DNA of 64,000 nt from Budorcas taxicolor (taxonomy: Eukaryota; Chordata; Mammalia; Artiodactyla; Bovidae), in contig NC_068926.1 in assembly GCF_023091745.1 (NCBI RefSeq), positions 44,044,001-44,108,000 on the forward strand, written 5' to 3'. The position numbers and the translations under genes are program-made. Every line of letters begins with the position of its first letter. The stretch's first letter is position 1. Positions 24,816 to 34,272 of the stretch are shown piece after piece. The notes under the pieces were generated by a model. It saw only the letters and a list, made by a program, of their open reading frames with translations, had not been told where the DNA came from and did not search any database.

Positions 24816-24827
24816 TAGCACTTTTCT

Positions 24828-25090
24828 ATGTTTGGTAAGATGCAAGAGTCCGGACTCACTAAAATCATACCTTTGAGATGCGCCTCAGTTGTCTGGGGCC
24901 AGTGTTTTCACATCCTGAGTTTCCTCCAGGCTCATTGTGGGGAGTGGCTACAGCCTGATGCCTGCTAGATGGCAGATATTCTCTTCCTTCCTGAGTTCCC
25001 TCAGGGCTTACCAGCTCACCATCTGTGGTGGCTGCAATTGCTAATGACTGTGACATCCTTGGTTCACTTATATGGCAGGAAATATTCCAT
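24828..25090. mobile_element. Right part of the ancient repeat split by the L1
   Basis: 'tttggtaagatgcaagagtc', 'gactcactaaaatcatacct', 'ctggggccagtgttttcac' and 'atgcctgctagatggcagat' recall one old interspersed repeat, in register with 18181-18401 across the L1. Family not identified; an ERV-related origin is possible. Confidence 0.4.
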
Positions 25091-25747
25091 ATCCCAGGGG
25101 TGTCAGTGAAAAAAGAAGAGAATCCAAGACAATAGGATAGATTTTGCTTGGGTGTCTTGGAAATAGATAAGAAAGAAGTGGAAGCTAGTTTGGGGAAAAA
25201 AATGATGAATTAACCTTTAATGTGAAATGCCTAAAAAATACAGTTCAAGATTAATATCTTTTAAGAAAGAGATGAAAATGTAAATTATGGTGTCATAAGA
25301 ATAGAGTCAGTATGTGAGGCCCTGGGGTAATACCTATAGGAAGTACAGGGAATCTGTCTGAGGATAGGATCCTAGAACCAAGCAGAAGAAAACTGCCAGG
25401 GAAGGGGACCGTGAAGATCAGAGAGGAGGTAGATCTGTATCAGAAAACAGTGGGTTTAGGGAGAAATTCTTCAGGTGGGATTTGGAAGTGAGGCTTGTAT
25501 GGATTCTCCTCCACAGCATTCCTCCAAATGGCCTTCCCTCCTCTTGCTGCTCAGGAGCCTCAGCTCTCCTGCATTGCAAGCTCCTTCCCTGAAGCTCACA
25601 GCAGCCTCACCCAGCAGCCGATCACACACCTAAAAGCTCTCCACCCTTCTCTTGGCAGTTTAACATTCGTAATTATTGTTTAAAATTTCAACCTTAAAAG
25701 TATATTTATATTTATATTATATATATTATAATATACATTTATTTATT
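25091..25747. other. Unclassified intergenic sequence
   Basis: No gene or recognised repeat. A TA-rich patch lies at 25697-25745. Confidence 0.5.
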
Positions 25748-25900
25748 GGGCTTCCCTAGTGGGCTAGATGGTAAAGAATCCACCTGCAATGCAGGAGATC
25801 CAGGTTCAATCCCTGGGTTGGGAAGATCCCCTGGAGGAGGGCATGGCAACCCTCTATAGTATTCTTGCCTGGAAAATTCCATGGACTGAGGAGCCTGGTG
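25748..25900 (+). mobile_element. Bov-tA SINE, 3'-truncated
   Basis: Plus-strand head 'gggcttccctagtgggctag' through the A-unit to 'gactgaggagcctggtg'. The last third of the element is missing and is replaced by a TG/TA microsatellite. Confidence 0.93.
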
Positions 25901-25976
25901 TCCATATATTATATATTTTATACATATTTGTGTGTGTATATATATACATATATATATATATATGTATATATAATGT
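25901..25976. repeat. TA/TG-rich microsatellite
   Basis: Mixed TATA, TGTG and CATA units, directly following the truncated SINE. Confidence 0.85.
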
Positions 25977-26273
25977 CACCCTCTACTCATGTTCCTAACT
26001 CGCCTTATTCTGTGCTACTTTTCCCAATGATATTTAATATGTTCTCAGGGCCATATAATTTTTTGTTGTTTCTGTTTACTATTTATTAAGTGTTAGGTAG
26101 GTAGAACAGGGAAAAGGAGTCCAAAATGGTAGTGGCTACAAGACAAGGAAGGGAAAAGCCCATGAAAATGAAACAAAAGAAGGTCCGAGGACCGGAGTGA
26201 GGACCTCAGGTAAAACAAACAACACTCCTGGCTGGCCCAATTTACATAGGACAGGCCCAGGGAGAGAGAAACA

Positions 26274-26281
26274 TATAAATA
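26274..26281 (+). promoter_or_regulatory. TATA box of the solo LTR
   Basis: 'tataaata' 183 bp into the LTR, followed within 20-35 bp by a CT-rich stretch (26299-26314) where transcription would be expected to start. Confidence 0.7.
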
Positions 26282-26398
26282 GAGGAGCCAAAGCTAGCTC
26301 TCTCTCTCTCTCTCCCGCGCACTGGGGCGCTCTTCTCCTCGTGTCTTTAGATCGACGTGCCCTCACGCCTCGAAGATGGATTTTCCTGCTATCTTCTA

Positions 26399-26404
26399 AA
26401 TAAA
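26399..26404 (+). terminator. Poly(A) signal of the solo LTR
   Basis: AATAAA about 125 bp downstream of the TATA box, the expected position in an LTR R region. Confidence 0.7.
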
Positions 26405-26407
26405 ATA

Positions 26408-26433
26408 GAGCTGTAACACTGAGCTGTAACACT
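26408..26433 (+). repeat. 13-bp tandem duplication in the LTR
   Basis: 'gagctgtaacact' occurs twice head-to-tail, followed by two looser 'gagctataaca[t/c]ggtc' units to about 26500. Confidence 0.9.
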
Positions 26434-26597
26434 GATTTGTCTAAGAGCTATAACATGGTCCATTCGAGACCTGGGAGCTATAACACGGTCTATTCAAGGC
26501 CTGAGAGCTGTGACATGCTGAGGGGGCTTTAATGTCCGTCACTCCAAATCTTTGCTGTGACGAGACAAAGAACCGAGGAACATACACTCACGTGACA

Positions 26598-27004
26598 TTA
26601 AGTAAATGTATTACTATGTCTCTCCCTTACAAGAGCAGGAGTTTTAATATTTTTTTCACTGATACACTGCTAGAGTTAGAAGAGTGCTGAGTGTGGACCA
26701 GATGCTCAATAAATCCATGTTAAATTAGTAAAGAAACAGATGCATTTTCCGAAGCCATTCTAGTGGTGGCTGTCCCCTCCTCCCCAGGGCCTGCCACTCC
26801 TCATTGTCTCTTCCAGACCATTCTATCTCCTCCATGATAAAATCACCACATTCTCCTGCTGCCACCATCTATCTCCCATACCTCAGGGCATCCAGATCCT
26901 ACCTACCCTTCCATAAATCTGTCTCCCTTGATTTTAGCTCCTGGCTCACTGGCAGCCTCTTCAACCCTACCTGTCATAAATCTTGATTTCAACAACCACA
27001 TATG
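26598..27004. other. Unclassified sequence with a possible MIR/L2 tail
   Basis: 'gaccagatgctcaataaatc' (about 26697-26716) resembles the 3' end of L2/MIR-type elements. Otherwise nothing recognised. Confidence 0.4.
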
Positions 27005-27013
27005 TGATGGTTG

Positions 27014-27225
27014 TTGTTGTTTAGTTGCTAAGTTGTCTCTAACCCTTTTGCAACCCCATGGACTATAGCCCACCAGGCTCCTCTGTCCAGGGGATTTCCC
27101 AGGCAAAAACACTGGAGTGGGTTGCCATTTCCTTCTCCAAGAGATCTTCCCCACCCAGGGATCAAACCCACATTTCCTGCATTGGAGGTAAATTCTTTGC
27201 TACTGAGCCACCAGGGAAGACCATA
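27014..27225 (-). mobile_element. Bov-tA SINE with 9-bp target-site duplication
   Basis: Minus-strand copy from 'ttgttgtttagttgctaag' to 'ccaccagggaagacc'. 'tgatggttg' flanks it at 27005-27013 and 27226-27234. Confidence 0.94.
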
Positions 27226-27239
27226 TGATGGTTGAAAGA

Positions 27240-27447
27240 AAGTGAAAGTGAAGCCGCTCAGTCGTGTCTGACTCTTTGCGACACCATGGGCTGTAGCCCA
27301 CCAGGCTCCTCCTTCCATGGGATTTTCCAGGCAAGAGTACTGGAGTGGGTTGTCATTTCCTTCTCCAGGGGATCTTCCCAACCCAGGGATAGAACCTGGT
27401 TCTCCCTCATTCCAGGCAGACGCTTTAACCTCTGAGCCACCAGGGTT
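27240..27447 (-). mobile_element. Bov-tA SINE, second of a same-orientation pair
   Basis: From 'agtgaaagtgaagccgctca' to 'gagccaccagggttgg'. It lies only 15 bp from the preceding SINE but has a different tail (GTGAAAGTGAAG), so it is a separate insertion rather than a tandem copy. Confidence 0.94.
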
Positions 27448-27539
27448 GGAACCACTCAAAGAAGCTTTTCAGTTCTTAGTTTTTGATTGTCCTCTACTCC
27501 ACCTCAATCAATAATTTCCATGGTCACATCCTTAAATAT

Positions 27540-27910
27540 TTTCATTTCCTAGAACTGATACAGCAAGGTACCACAGCCTGAGTGGAGTAAACAGAATAAC
27601 TTCCCTTTATCACAGCCTGGAGTCTGAGATTGAGGCATCACAGTTGGCTTCTACCTTGGGCCATGAGGGAAAGACCTGCTTCAGGCCTCTCTCCGCAGTG
27701 TGCAGATGGCTATCTTCCCCCTGAATCTTCATGTCATCTTCCCTCTATTCCTTTCTGTGTTCAAAGTTCTTCTGAGGATACCAGTCAAATTAGATTAGGT
27801 CCAACCTAATGGCCACAGTCTTAAAAACTGTTTGCCTCTTTAAACATCTGTCTCCCAATGTGGCCACATCCTGAGCTACTGGATATGAGGGCTTCAACAT
27901 ACAAACATTG
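27540..27910 (-). mobile_element. MaLR/MLT1-like LTR, old
   Basis: 'agcaaggtaccacagcctga', 'ggcctctctccgcagtgtgc', 'agatggctatcttccccctg', 'ctaatggccacagtctt' and 'gtggccacatcctgagctac' follow the order of an antisense mammalian MaLR-type LTR. Heavily diverged, no internal sequence seen. Confidence 0.6.
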
Positions 27911-28224
27911 AACCCAGAACAAAGATTACCCTAACTTTGTTGCCCCTCAAATGGATAACTCCTGTTTGCTCCCCTATATCAGCACCCTCTTCTCTACACT
28001 GGGCCATGTCCCATGTGGACTGCATTGAAAAGCTCCCTTGTCACCTACCTTCCTGATGGATTAGGACAATGGAAGTTGTTGTAGGAAGCTGGGGGCAGGA
28101 GGAGGGTGGAGCCAGACCCCTGTAGCCCCAGGTCCCTTCCATCACAGCAGATGACCAGCTCCCTGTGGCTACCTTCTCCAACTTCCAGTTTCTCCATTGT
28201 AATTATGCACTGGTGATCCCAGGT
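27911..28224. other. Unclassified intergenic sequence
   Basis: Slightly GC-richer than the neighbours. Nothing recognised. Confidence 0.45.
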
Positions 28225-28320
28225 CATCCTAAACTAGTTCATTTCAGCACTTCCTTGCTGTTGGGTCTTGGAAAGTCTACCTAGCTTTTCTGAGCCTCAG
28301 TGTTCTTTTCTGTTGTTGGT
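28225..28320 (+). mobile_element. MIR SINE fragment
   Basis: 'ttgctgttgggtcttggaaa' and 'tttctgagcctcagtgttct' match the MIR core order (…ttgggcaa… then …ctgagcctcagttt…). Confidence 0.5.
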
Positions 28321-28368
28321 TCACTTAAATGTTACTTTACATATATTTACTAGAAAGTAATGATGTCA

Positions 28369-28589
28369 CATGCTGTGCTCAGTCACTTCAATCGTGTCCA
28401 ACTCTTCATGACCCTGTGGACAGTAGCCCACTAGGCTCCTCTGTCCATGGGATTCTTCAGGCAAAAATACTGGAGTGGATTGCCATGCCCTCCTCCAGGG
28501 AATCTTCCCCACCCAGAGACTGAACCCATGTCTCTTGGATCTCCAGCATTGCGGGTAGATTCTTTACTGTTGAGCCACTGGGGAAGCCC
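28369..28589 (-). mobile_element. Bov-tA SINE with perfect 11-bp target-site duplication
   Basis: Minus-strand copy between identical 'taatgatgtca' at 28358-28368 and 28590-28600. It has a small internal insertion in the tRNA part ('ttggatctccagcattgcgg'). Confidence 0.96.
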
Positions 28590-28600
28590 TAATGATGTCA

Positions 28601-28799
28601 TATATCTATAAATTACAAATATGAGCCTCAGTGTCCTTATATTTAACTCAAGAATGGCAATAACTACTGCCTGCAGTGCATGAAACACATACTATCTGCA
28701 GGCATAAATTACCTTCAAGGATGGGATGGTGAAAGATTTTGTCATATATTTTTAATGTCCTCGTGAATGTTCAGAAAAGAGAATCTCTTTTGGATCAAA
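28601..28799. other. Unclassified short intergenic stretch
   Basis: Nothing recognised. Confidence 0.4.
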
Positions 28800-29190
28800 T
28801 TCTTATCTTACTCCTCTGAGATATCTGCTCACCCAAAGTCTCCCTGGGGCTCCTGTCTCCGTCCTTGTAGGGTCCAATTTTAGCAAGAATCCCACTAGGT
28901 CAGTTCAGCCAGAACCATCCACTGTTGATATCTGACCACCCTAAATGTCAGATCAAATTCCTCATCCCCACCCTGGACAGCTGGTCACTCTGACCCACCT
29001 TCAGCAGAAATCCTTTTGAGTTGGTTCATCCCCCCAAATTTCCTGCTTTCTCTTAGTGATTTCCTAATCACTACCCCTCCCCCTGTGTCCTGGCTATGAA
29101 TTTCTACTTTTCTTTATTCAGAAGCTGAGCCTGCTGTCTAGTTCAGGAGCCTCTCTTGAATAAAGTCTTCTTTACTCTCTTTACTAAATG
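28800..29190 (+). mobile_element. Possible ancient ERV LTR
   Basis: The end 'ccctgtgtcctggctatgaa', 'ttctacttttctttattcag' and 'cttgaataaagtcttcttta' has LTR logic: a decayed TATA-like element, then AATAAA (about 29159) 70 bp later. The upstream 300 bp is C-rich and repeat-like. Family unknown. Confidence 0.45.
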
Positions 29191-30164
29191 TCATAGAAAA
29201 ATTTTCTTTATGTTCAAACAAGCCAGTTTACTGTAGTTATGGTTATCTAGACTAAAGTGAAAATTTTTTATCAGGGAGACACACAGAACAGAAGATGCTT
29301 TTGAGTGAAGGGACCAGAAGTATTATAAAATGTAATAAAAATCAGGATGTAATAATTCTATTAAGACTAAAACAAACAAATTAAAAGATTATCCTTGTTG
29401 TTTACACAGGTGGGAATAAATTATTGGAAGAGAAAAATGTCATAAGTGAACATGTAGTTGTAACCAGACTGTAACATTCATAACTCTGCAACACTTCTGA
29501 CCTAAAGTCAATGCCCCTGAGGCCCTTGGCGGAAAAAAAATCCTAAAAGGTGGATCATGAGAGAAGCAACTACTCTTATTCCTCCACATCAGGGGGCCAA
29601 TCACCAGAGGATCAGAATGAAGAGATCAAAGCTCTTTTATGCCACTTAGATATTAACTTGAGGGTTAGTTCAGAAGGTTGAGCAGAGATTGTAAGACAAT
29701 CCTACTTTCCTTTGAGGATGCAATTATTTCAAAAGGGAGGGAGATAAATAAGTCAATAGACCAAGATATAAGATGCTTCCCTATCATCTTAGCAAAGAAC
29801 AAGCAATTGTAGTCAAGTGGAATTATGTTTTTAAAAATAATGTTTTTAAAGAAAAGGAGACAGTGTAGAGGCCTTTATTCTGCATAATACCTCAAAGAAT
29901 TAGGGTCATAGTCACTAAAATGTTAGGTTTTAATTACATATCGTGCACATTTCAGGTTAGTAATATTGAAAGTCCTCAATCAAGATTCTAGTAATTAGCG
30001 TTCAGAAATATATGAATTGGACGTAACCTCTATATTCAAAGCAATTTTAGGCCCATGTGCTTTGAACTGGTACATGACCCCAGGGGACTGCCTCTCTCTG
30101 ATTTCTCTGCATATTTAGCATCCTCACATTTGTTTGCAATTATTCCTTCACTTGTCCATCTCTT
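29191..30164. other. Unclassified intergenic sequence
   Basis: About 1 kb, AT-rich, no gene or recognised repeat. Confidence 0.5.
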
Positions 30165-30250
30165 CAACTAGGCTACAAGCTCTTTGCATGTAAGAATCTG
30201 GTCTTCTTGGTTTGGTAAACCTAAGGCCTAGCACTTGAATATAATAAAAG
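30165..30250 (+). mobile_element. Possible L2 3' end
   Basis: 'ctaggctacaagctctttgc' followed by 'ggcctagcacttgaatata' and 'ataataaaag' resembles the L2 3' UTR pattern (…gtaagctccttgag…gcctagcac…aataaa). Confidence 0.45.
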
Positions 30251-30293
30251 CAGATTTAAAATACATCAAAAACAGTGCAACAGGTAATGCATA

Positions 30294-30353
30294 GTGAGAC
30301 ATATAATTATTTTTATAATTATATCTACACATGTGAGACATATAATTATTTTT
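30294..30353 (+). repeat. 21-bp direct repeat in AT-rich DNA
   Basis: 'gtgagacatataattattttt' starts at 30294 and again at 30333 (period 39), with no mismatch that I can see. It is a local duplication of no known function. Confidence 0.85.
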
Positions 30354-30454
30354 TAATGAGATTAGTGCCATTAGAAAAATATCAACATATTTGCATATTC
30401 AAAGAAAAGATCACTTATGCAGTAGTCAAAAAAATGGCCACCCAAAATAAAAAT

Positions 30455-30895
30455 ACCAGATACTGATCAATGGAATGTGTAAATCTTGCCTTACCAGGAA
30501 GAAGGGCCTTGCAGAAGTGATTAAGCTAACAATCTTGATTTGGGGAGATGATCCTGAACTAAGTGAGGGGGTCCTCAACCATCACAAGTGAGAAGCAGAG
30601 GGAGATTACACAGAGGAAGAGAGAGCTAATGTGAAGACCAACAGAGAGAGAGTTGAAGATACTGATCTAGAAGACTGGAGAGATGCTGCTATGACTCTCA
30701 GAACACCAGGACCACCAGAAGCTCCTGAACCAGGGACTTATTCTCCCTGGAGCTCCTGGAAGGAGCACAGTTTTCCTGACACCTTGATTTTGAACTTCTG
30801 GCCTGCAGAACTGTGAGAAGGTAAATTTCTGTTGTCTTAAGCCACCAACTTCCTAGCAATTTGTTACAGCAACACAGAAACTAACACAACCTTGC
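30455..30895 (+). mobile_element. MaLR/MLT1-like LTR, plus strand
   Basis: 'gggccttgcagaagtgatta', 'gatgatcctgaactaagtg', 'ctggaaggagcacagttttc', 'ctgacaccttgattttgaac', 'ttctggcctgcagaactgtg' and 'ttaagccaccaacttcctag' follow the order of an old MaLR-type LTR through its 3' part. The usual poly(A) signal is mutated ('gaaggtaaatttctg'). The 61-codon frame within it is not a gene. Confidence 0.65.
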
Positions 30896-31176
30896 AATAA
30901 GCAATAGGGAGAATGACACAGAGGAGGTGTGTTTGAAGTGGTCTTTGAAAAAGTGAAGCAACAGCTTCACAGGGAAGTAGAGGGGAGGCGGGCCATTGAG
31001 GGTAGAGGGGGTGTGGCCAGCAGAGGAGATGATTTGAGCAAAATGGAGCCCCAACAAAAACTCATCTTATCTCAGTTGATCCCAGGAAAATGGTATGACT
31101 AGAGTAGTGGAAATGAAATGCAAATTCTGTACTTTTCCCAGTGAAGTAAAGCTGCTATTGATAGAAAGTCATTAAT
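30896..31176. other. Unclassified sequence
   Basis: Purine-rich stretch near 30980-31030 ('gaggggaggcgggccattga'). No gene or known repeat. Confidence 0.4.
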
Positions 31177-31387
31177 GGCCTTCCCTGGTGGCTCAGTGGT
31201 AAAGAACCCGTCTGCCAGTGCAGGAGACTCTGGTTCGAGCCCTGGGTTGGAAAGATCCCCTGAAGAAGGGAATGGCTACCCATTCTAGTATTCTTGCCTG
31301 GAGAATTTCCTGGACAGAGGAACTTGGCGGGCTACAGTCCTTGAGATCTCAGGAGTCAAATACGACTTAGCTACTGAAAAAAAAACC
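31177..31387 (+). mobile_element. Bov-tA SINE
   Basis: Complete plus-strand copy from 'ggccttccctggtggctcag' to 'ggagtcaaatacgacttagc', ending in an A9 run. Confidence 0.95.
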
Positions 31388-31529
31388 CCAACAAAGCTGC
31401 TAAAATCTCACACTCAGTGCACAGTCCTTCTGCACCAAGCGCTGTCCTGAGCACATTCTAAACATTTGTCTTAGCTAAGTTGTGGCCTGCTGTAATAAAG
31501 TGCATATCTGTGTGCCTTATAAACAGCAG

Positions 31530-31795
31530 TTACAGAGCCAATGTGGCCGAGTTGTGGTGAGGGCCCTCTTCCAGATCACAGATGTACTCCTCCTAACCTC
31601 CCACGACAGAAAGTAAAGAATTCACCTCTCTTCGTCTGTCCTAACAGAAGGGCACTGATGCCATTCCTGAGAGCTTCATCCTCAAGACCTCACCTAACCC
31701 TAATCACCTCCCAACAGCCCCATATCCTAAGACATTCACTTAGGGGGATGGGGTCCAACATATCAATAACACAAACATTTAATCCGTAACGTTTA
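31530..31795 (-). mobile_element. MaLR-type LTR (MST/MLT1-like), antisense
   Basis: 'gtgagggccctcttccagat', 'cctaaccctaatcacctccc', 'aacagccccatatcctaaga' and 'caacatatcaataacacaaa' match the antisense order of a MaLR LTR 5' half. Confidence 0.65.
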
Positions 31796-31819
31796 TTCAT
31801 ATAAAAATTGCATCTCTGG

Positions 31820-31925
31820 TATTATTCTTGCTGACAGACAAGGAGAGTGAGGCATAGAGATGTTAAAAGAAACTTAGCCAGGATGATACAGTGAGCATGT
31901 GCGGGAGCTGGTGAATTCTCACCAG
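31820..31925 (-). mobile_element. MIR SINE fragment, antisense
   Basis: 'gacaaggagagtgaggcata' then 'gagatgttaaaagaaactta' and 'gccaggatgatacagtgag' match the antisense MIR core. Confidence 0.55.
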
Positions 31926-32895
31926 GATGCACCGCAGCCTTCCCTGCAGCAGAGTTGATAATGATGATCAGAGTGAAACTGGTCACTTTAGGGATGGTAA
32001 TTCTAAAGAACTTTATTTTGCTTTCCATCCAATTTGCCCTCTATTAGCTTAAATGAAATAAAAATGGACCAGCATGTATAACCCAGTTGTTTTTCTTTAC
32101 TATTTTACTTCCATTATCAAGAAAAAATAATGCAAATTGCAATTTATTTATAATTTGAGAATGAAAGTAAATCAATGCCACACATCATTAAGGTCATTTA
32201 AGAAAAGTTCTCTTCAATATCATCTCAAACTTTATTTAAGTTGGAGACTTATTCTATCTAGCAGAGGAATGGGCACTTTGATAAGCAAAAGCATTTAGTA
32301 CTTTTTATGGAATTTGTCAGCTTTCAACAGGAAATTCAATGACAATTTTTAAAGGATACTCAGTTCCTATAATAACACGTTTAGGTGGAGAAGTAAGAAC
32401 TTCTCACAGTGTCCTGGGAAATTCTGGTTCAGAGGAGCTGATGACTAAAATAACTGAATCTGAAGAGACCTATGTCCTGCACAGTTTGATTCCTGCTCCT
32501 CTGACTTCAAGCATAATTCTCCACACTCTTCTTTCTCACACACCTTCGAGCTGGTTTTCGACCAACAAAAATGAATGACAACCTACTTTCAATATTTATT
32601 TATGTGACCTGTTGAGTTAAAAAGACAGAGAAGTTAAAAGTCGCAGGACCAGTGCAAGTCAGCCTTTACAGGGCAGTGCGATCCTTGATGGTCACGATGG
32701 TTTAGAAGGTGGTGTTTAGCTTTGCAGGTAAAGAAACATATTGTTTTCTAACAAAGGGGCAATAAGGCAAAGAAAAACCAATGTGTTTTATCCACATTCA
32801 TAAAACATTGTTAGATAAATCCAATCCCAATTCTTACTCTTATAAATGATTCATGCATCCTTCACCTAATAAGGAGAGTAGATAATGAAATTACC
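31926..32895. other. Unclassified intergenic sequence
   Basis: About 970 bp, no gene or named repeat. The frame 32339-32578 (79 aa) has no recognisable features. Confidence 0.45.
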
Positions 32896-33127
32896 AAAAA
32901 TTACTTTGTTATCATGGAATTATGAAAGAGCAGTTTTTATCAAGTTCATCAAAATATATGTAAACACTTTTAATGTGACAAGGGTATGACTACTAAACAA
33001 ACCAAAACACTTTTTGATGGACAGCTCTGAGAAGCACAATAAAAATCCTTATTGATATAGATTTTGATGAGCTTGATAATCAAAGCTCTTTCATGACTTC
33101 TCAATTCCATGATAACAAGGTAAATTT
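32896..33127. mobile_element. Palindromic element with ~65-70 bp inverted arms (unidentified MITE or conserved ancient repeat)
   Basis: The left arm (32896-32961) and the reverse complement of the right arm (33054-33127) share 'ttgttatcatggaatt', 'atgaaagagc', 'ttatcaag[t/c]tcatcaaaat' and 'tatat' in the same order. The right arm has 8 extra bases ('gagaagtc' on the minus strand) after 'ggaatt'. The arms flank a ~92-bp loop. This is the layout of a foldback or MITE DNA transposon, or of the palindromic ancient repeats preserved in vertebrates. I do not recognise the family. No transposase is present. Confidence 0.8.
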
Positions 33128-33135
33128 TAGGATCA

Positions 33136-33375
33136 AATTAGGAGCTTGGGAGTAACATACATACACTATATGTAAAATAAATAAATTACAGGGACCTATT
33201 GAATAGCACAGGAAACTCTATTCAATATTCTATAATAAATTACATGGAAGAAAAGACTGAAAAATAATAAATATATATATATGTATGTATAATGGAATCA
33301 CTTTGATGTGCACTGGAAACTAACATAACATTGTAAATCAACTATATTTCAATAAATGTTTGGTTTTTTTTTTCT
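33136..33375 (+). mobile_element. Old L1 3' end with A/T-rich tail
   Basis: 'aaattaggagcttgggagta', 'gaatagcacaggaaactcta', 'tggaatcactttgatgtgca', 'cattgtaaatcaactatatt' and 'tcaataaatg' are the mammalian L1 3' UTR order. The same sequence type is at 55258-55545. Confidence 0.75.
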
Positions 33376-33389
33376 ATAATCCATGGAAG

Positions 33390-33545
33390 GTAGCATGGAC
33401 ATGGGATTAAAAACATGACCTTAGAGTCAAATTATGCTATTGCTCTGTAATCCTGAACAAAATCTCTTCAAATCTCAATTTCCTCACCTAAAATGGGAGC
33501 AATAATATCTTGTTCACAGAGCTTTGAGATTATGAAATCAACAAC
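33390..33545 (+). mobile_element. MIR SINE
   Basis: 'ggacatgggattaaaaacat', 'ctctgtaatcctgaacaaaa', 'tctcaatttcctcacctaaa' and 'gggagcaataatatcttgtt' give the full MIR core order. Confidence 0.65.
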
Positions 33546-33983
33546 AAAACCCAAACATGTCCAGTGCCTCATATGAAAAAAGTGTTTTTCTTCTTCTTTG
33601 CAGAACATTGTTTCTGACTGATGTCCCTAGGCATTCCAGTCAGAAGGCTATAAACTAAATCACCTTATTTTTCTAAATTTCCAAATCTTAATTAGTATAT
33701 AGCTTAAAATCATAGTTTACTGGGGAACATTTCCCTTTATCAACCTGATAAAGTGCCATTATCTCTTACTATTATTTCCCTTTTAGAAAGTAACTTCTCT
33801 TGAAGATCTTAAAACCCCACACAATCGTCTTCAACATAACAGTTAAATTGACTAGATAATATTAAATTACTGTTGACTTTGGATTCTCATGTAAATTCTT
33901 TAATCTTTGACCATGCATCATAAATAAAAGGCAAATGAAGATGATGCATATAACTAAATTAAATAATCTATTTAAAAATGAGA
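33546..33983. other. Unclassified AT-rich sequence
   Basis: Nothing recognised. Confidence 0.45.
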
Positions 33984-34272
33984 AGGACTTTCTTGGTGGT
34001 CCAGTAATAAAGAATCCACCTGCCAATGAAGAGGACATAGGTTTGATCCCTGATCTGGAAGACTCCACATGCAACAGGGCAACTAAGGCCACGCACCACA
34101 ACGATGGAGGCTGAGTGCCTGGAGCCTGTGCTCTGCAACAAGGAAGCCACCACGGTGAGAAGACCACATACCACAACTAGAGAGCAGGCTCCGCTCACTG
34201 CAACTAAAGAAAGTCCTCATGCAGCAACCAAGACCCAGGGCAGCCAAAAATAAATAAATAAATAAATAAAAA
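33984..34272 (+). mobile_element. CHR-type SINE with (AAAT)n tail
   Basis: 'ggactttcttggtggtccag' head, 'gatccctgatctggaagact', 'acatgcaacagggcaact', and a tail of five AAAT units ending at about 34270. The minus-strand frames here are SINE artefacts. Confidence 0.88.

Larger units (their letters stand above)
26091..26597 (+). mobile_element. Solo ERV LTR (probably betaretrovirus-like) with target-site duplication
   Basis: A 507-bp LTR beginning TGTTAGG and ending CGTGACA (TG…CA termini). Flanked by 'ttaag' at 26086-26090 and 26598-26602; a preceding 'a' makes a 6-bp reading possible. It carries a TATA box (26274-26281), a CT-rich tract at the likely start of R, a poly(A) signal (26399-26404) and a short tandem array in the last third. 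No retroviral genes flank it, so it is a solo LTR left by LTR-LTR recombination. A 5-6 bp duplication fits several ERV groups; class II is my inference. Confidence 0.82.
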
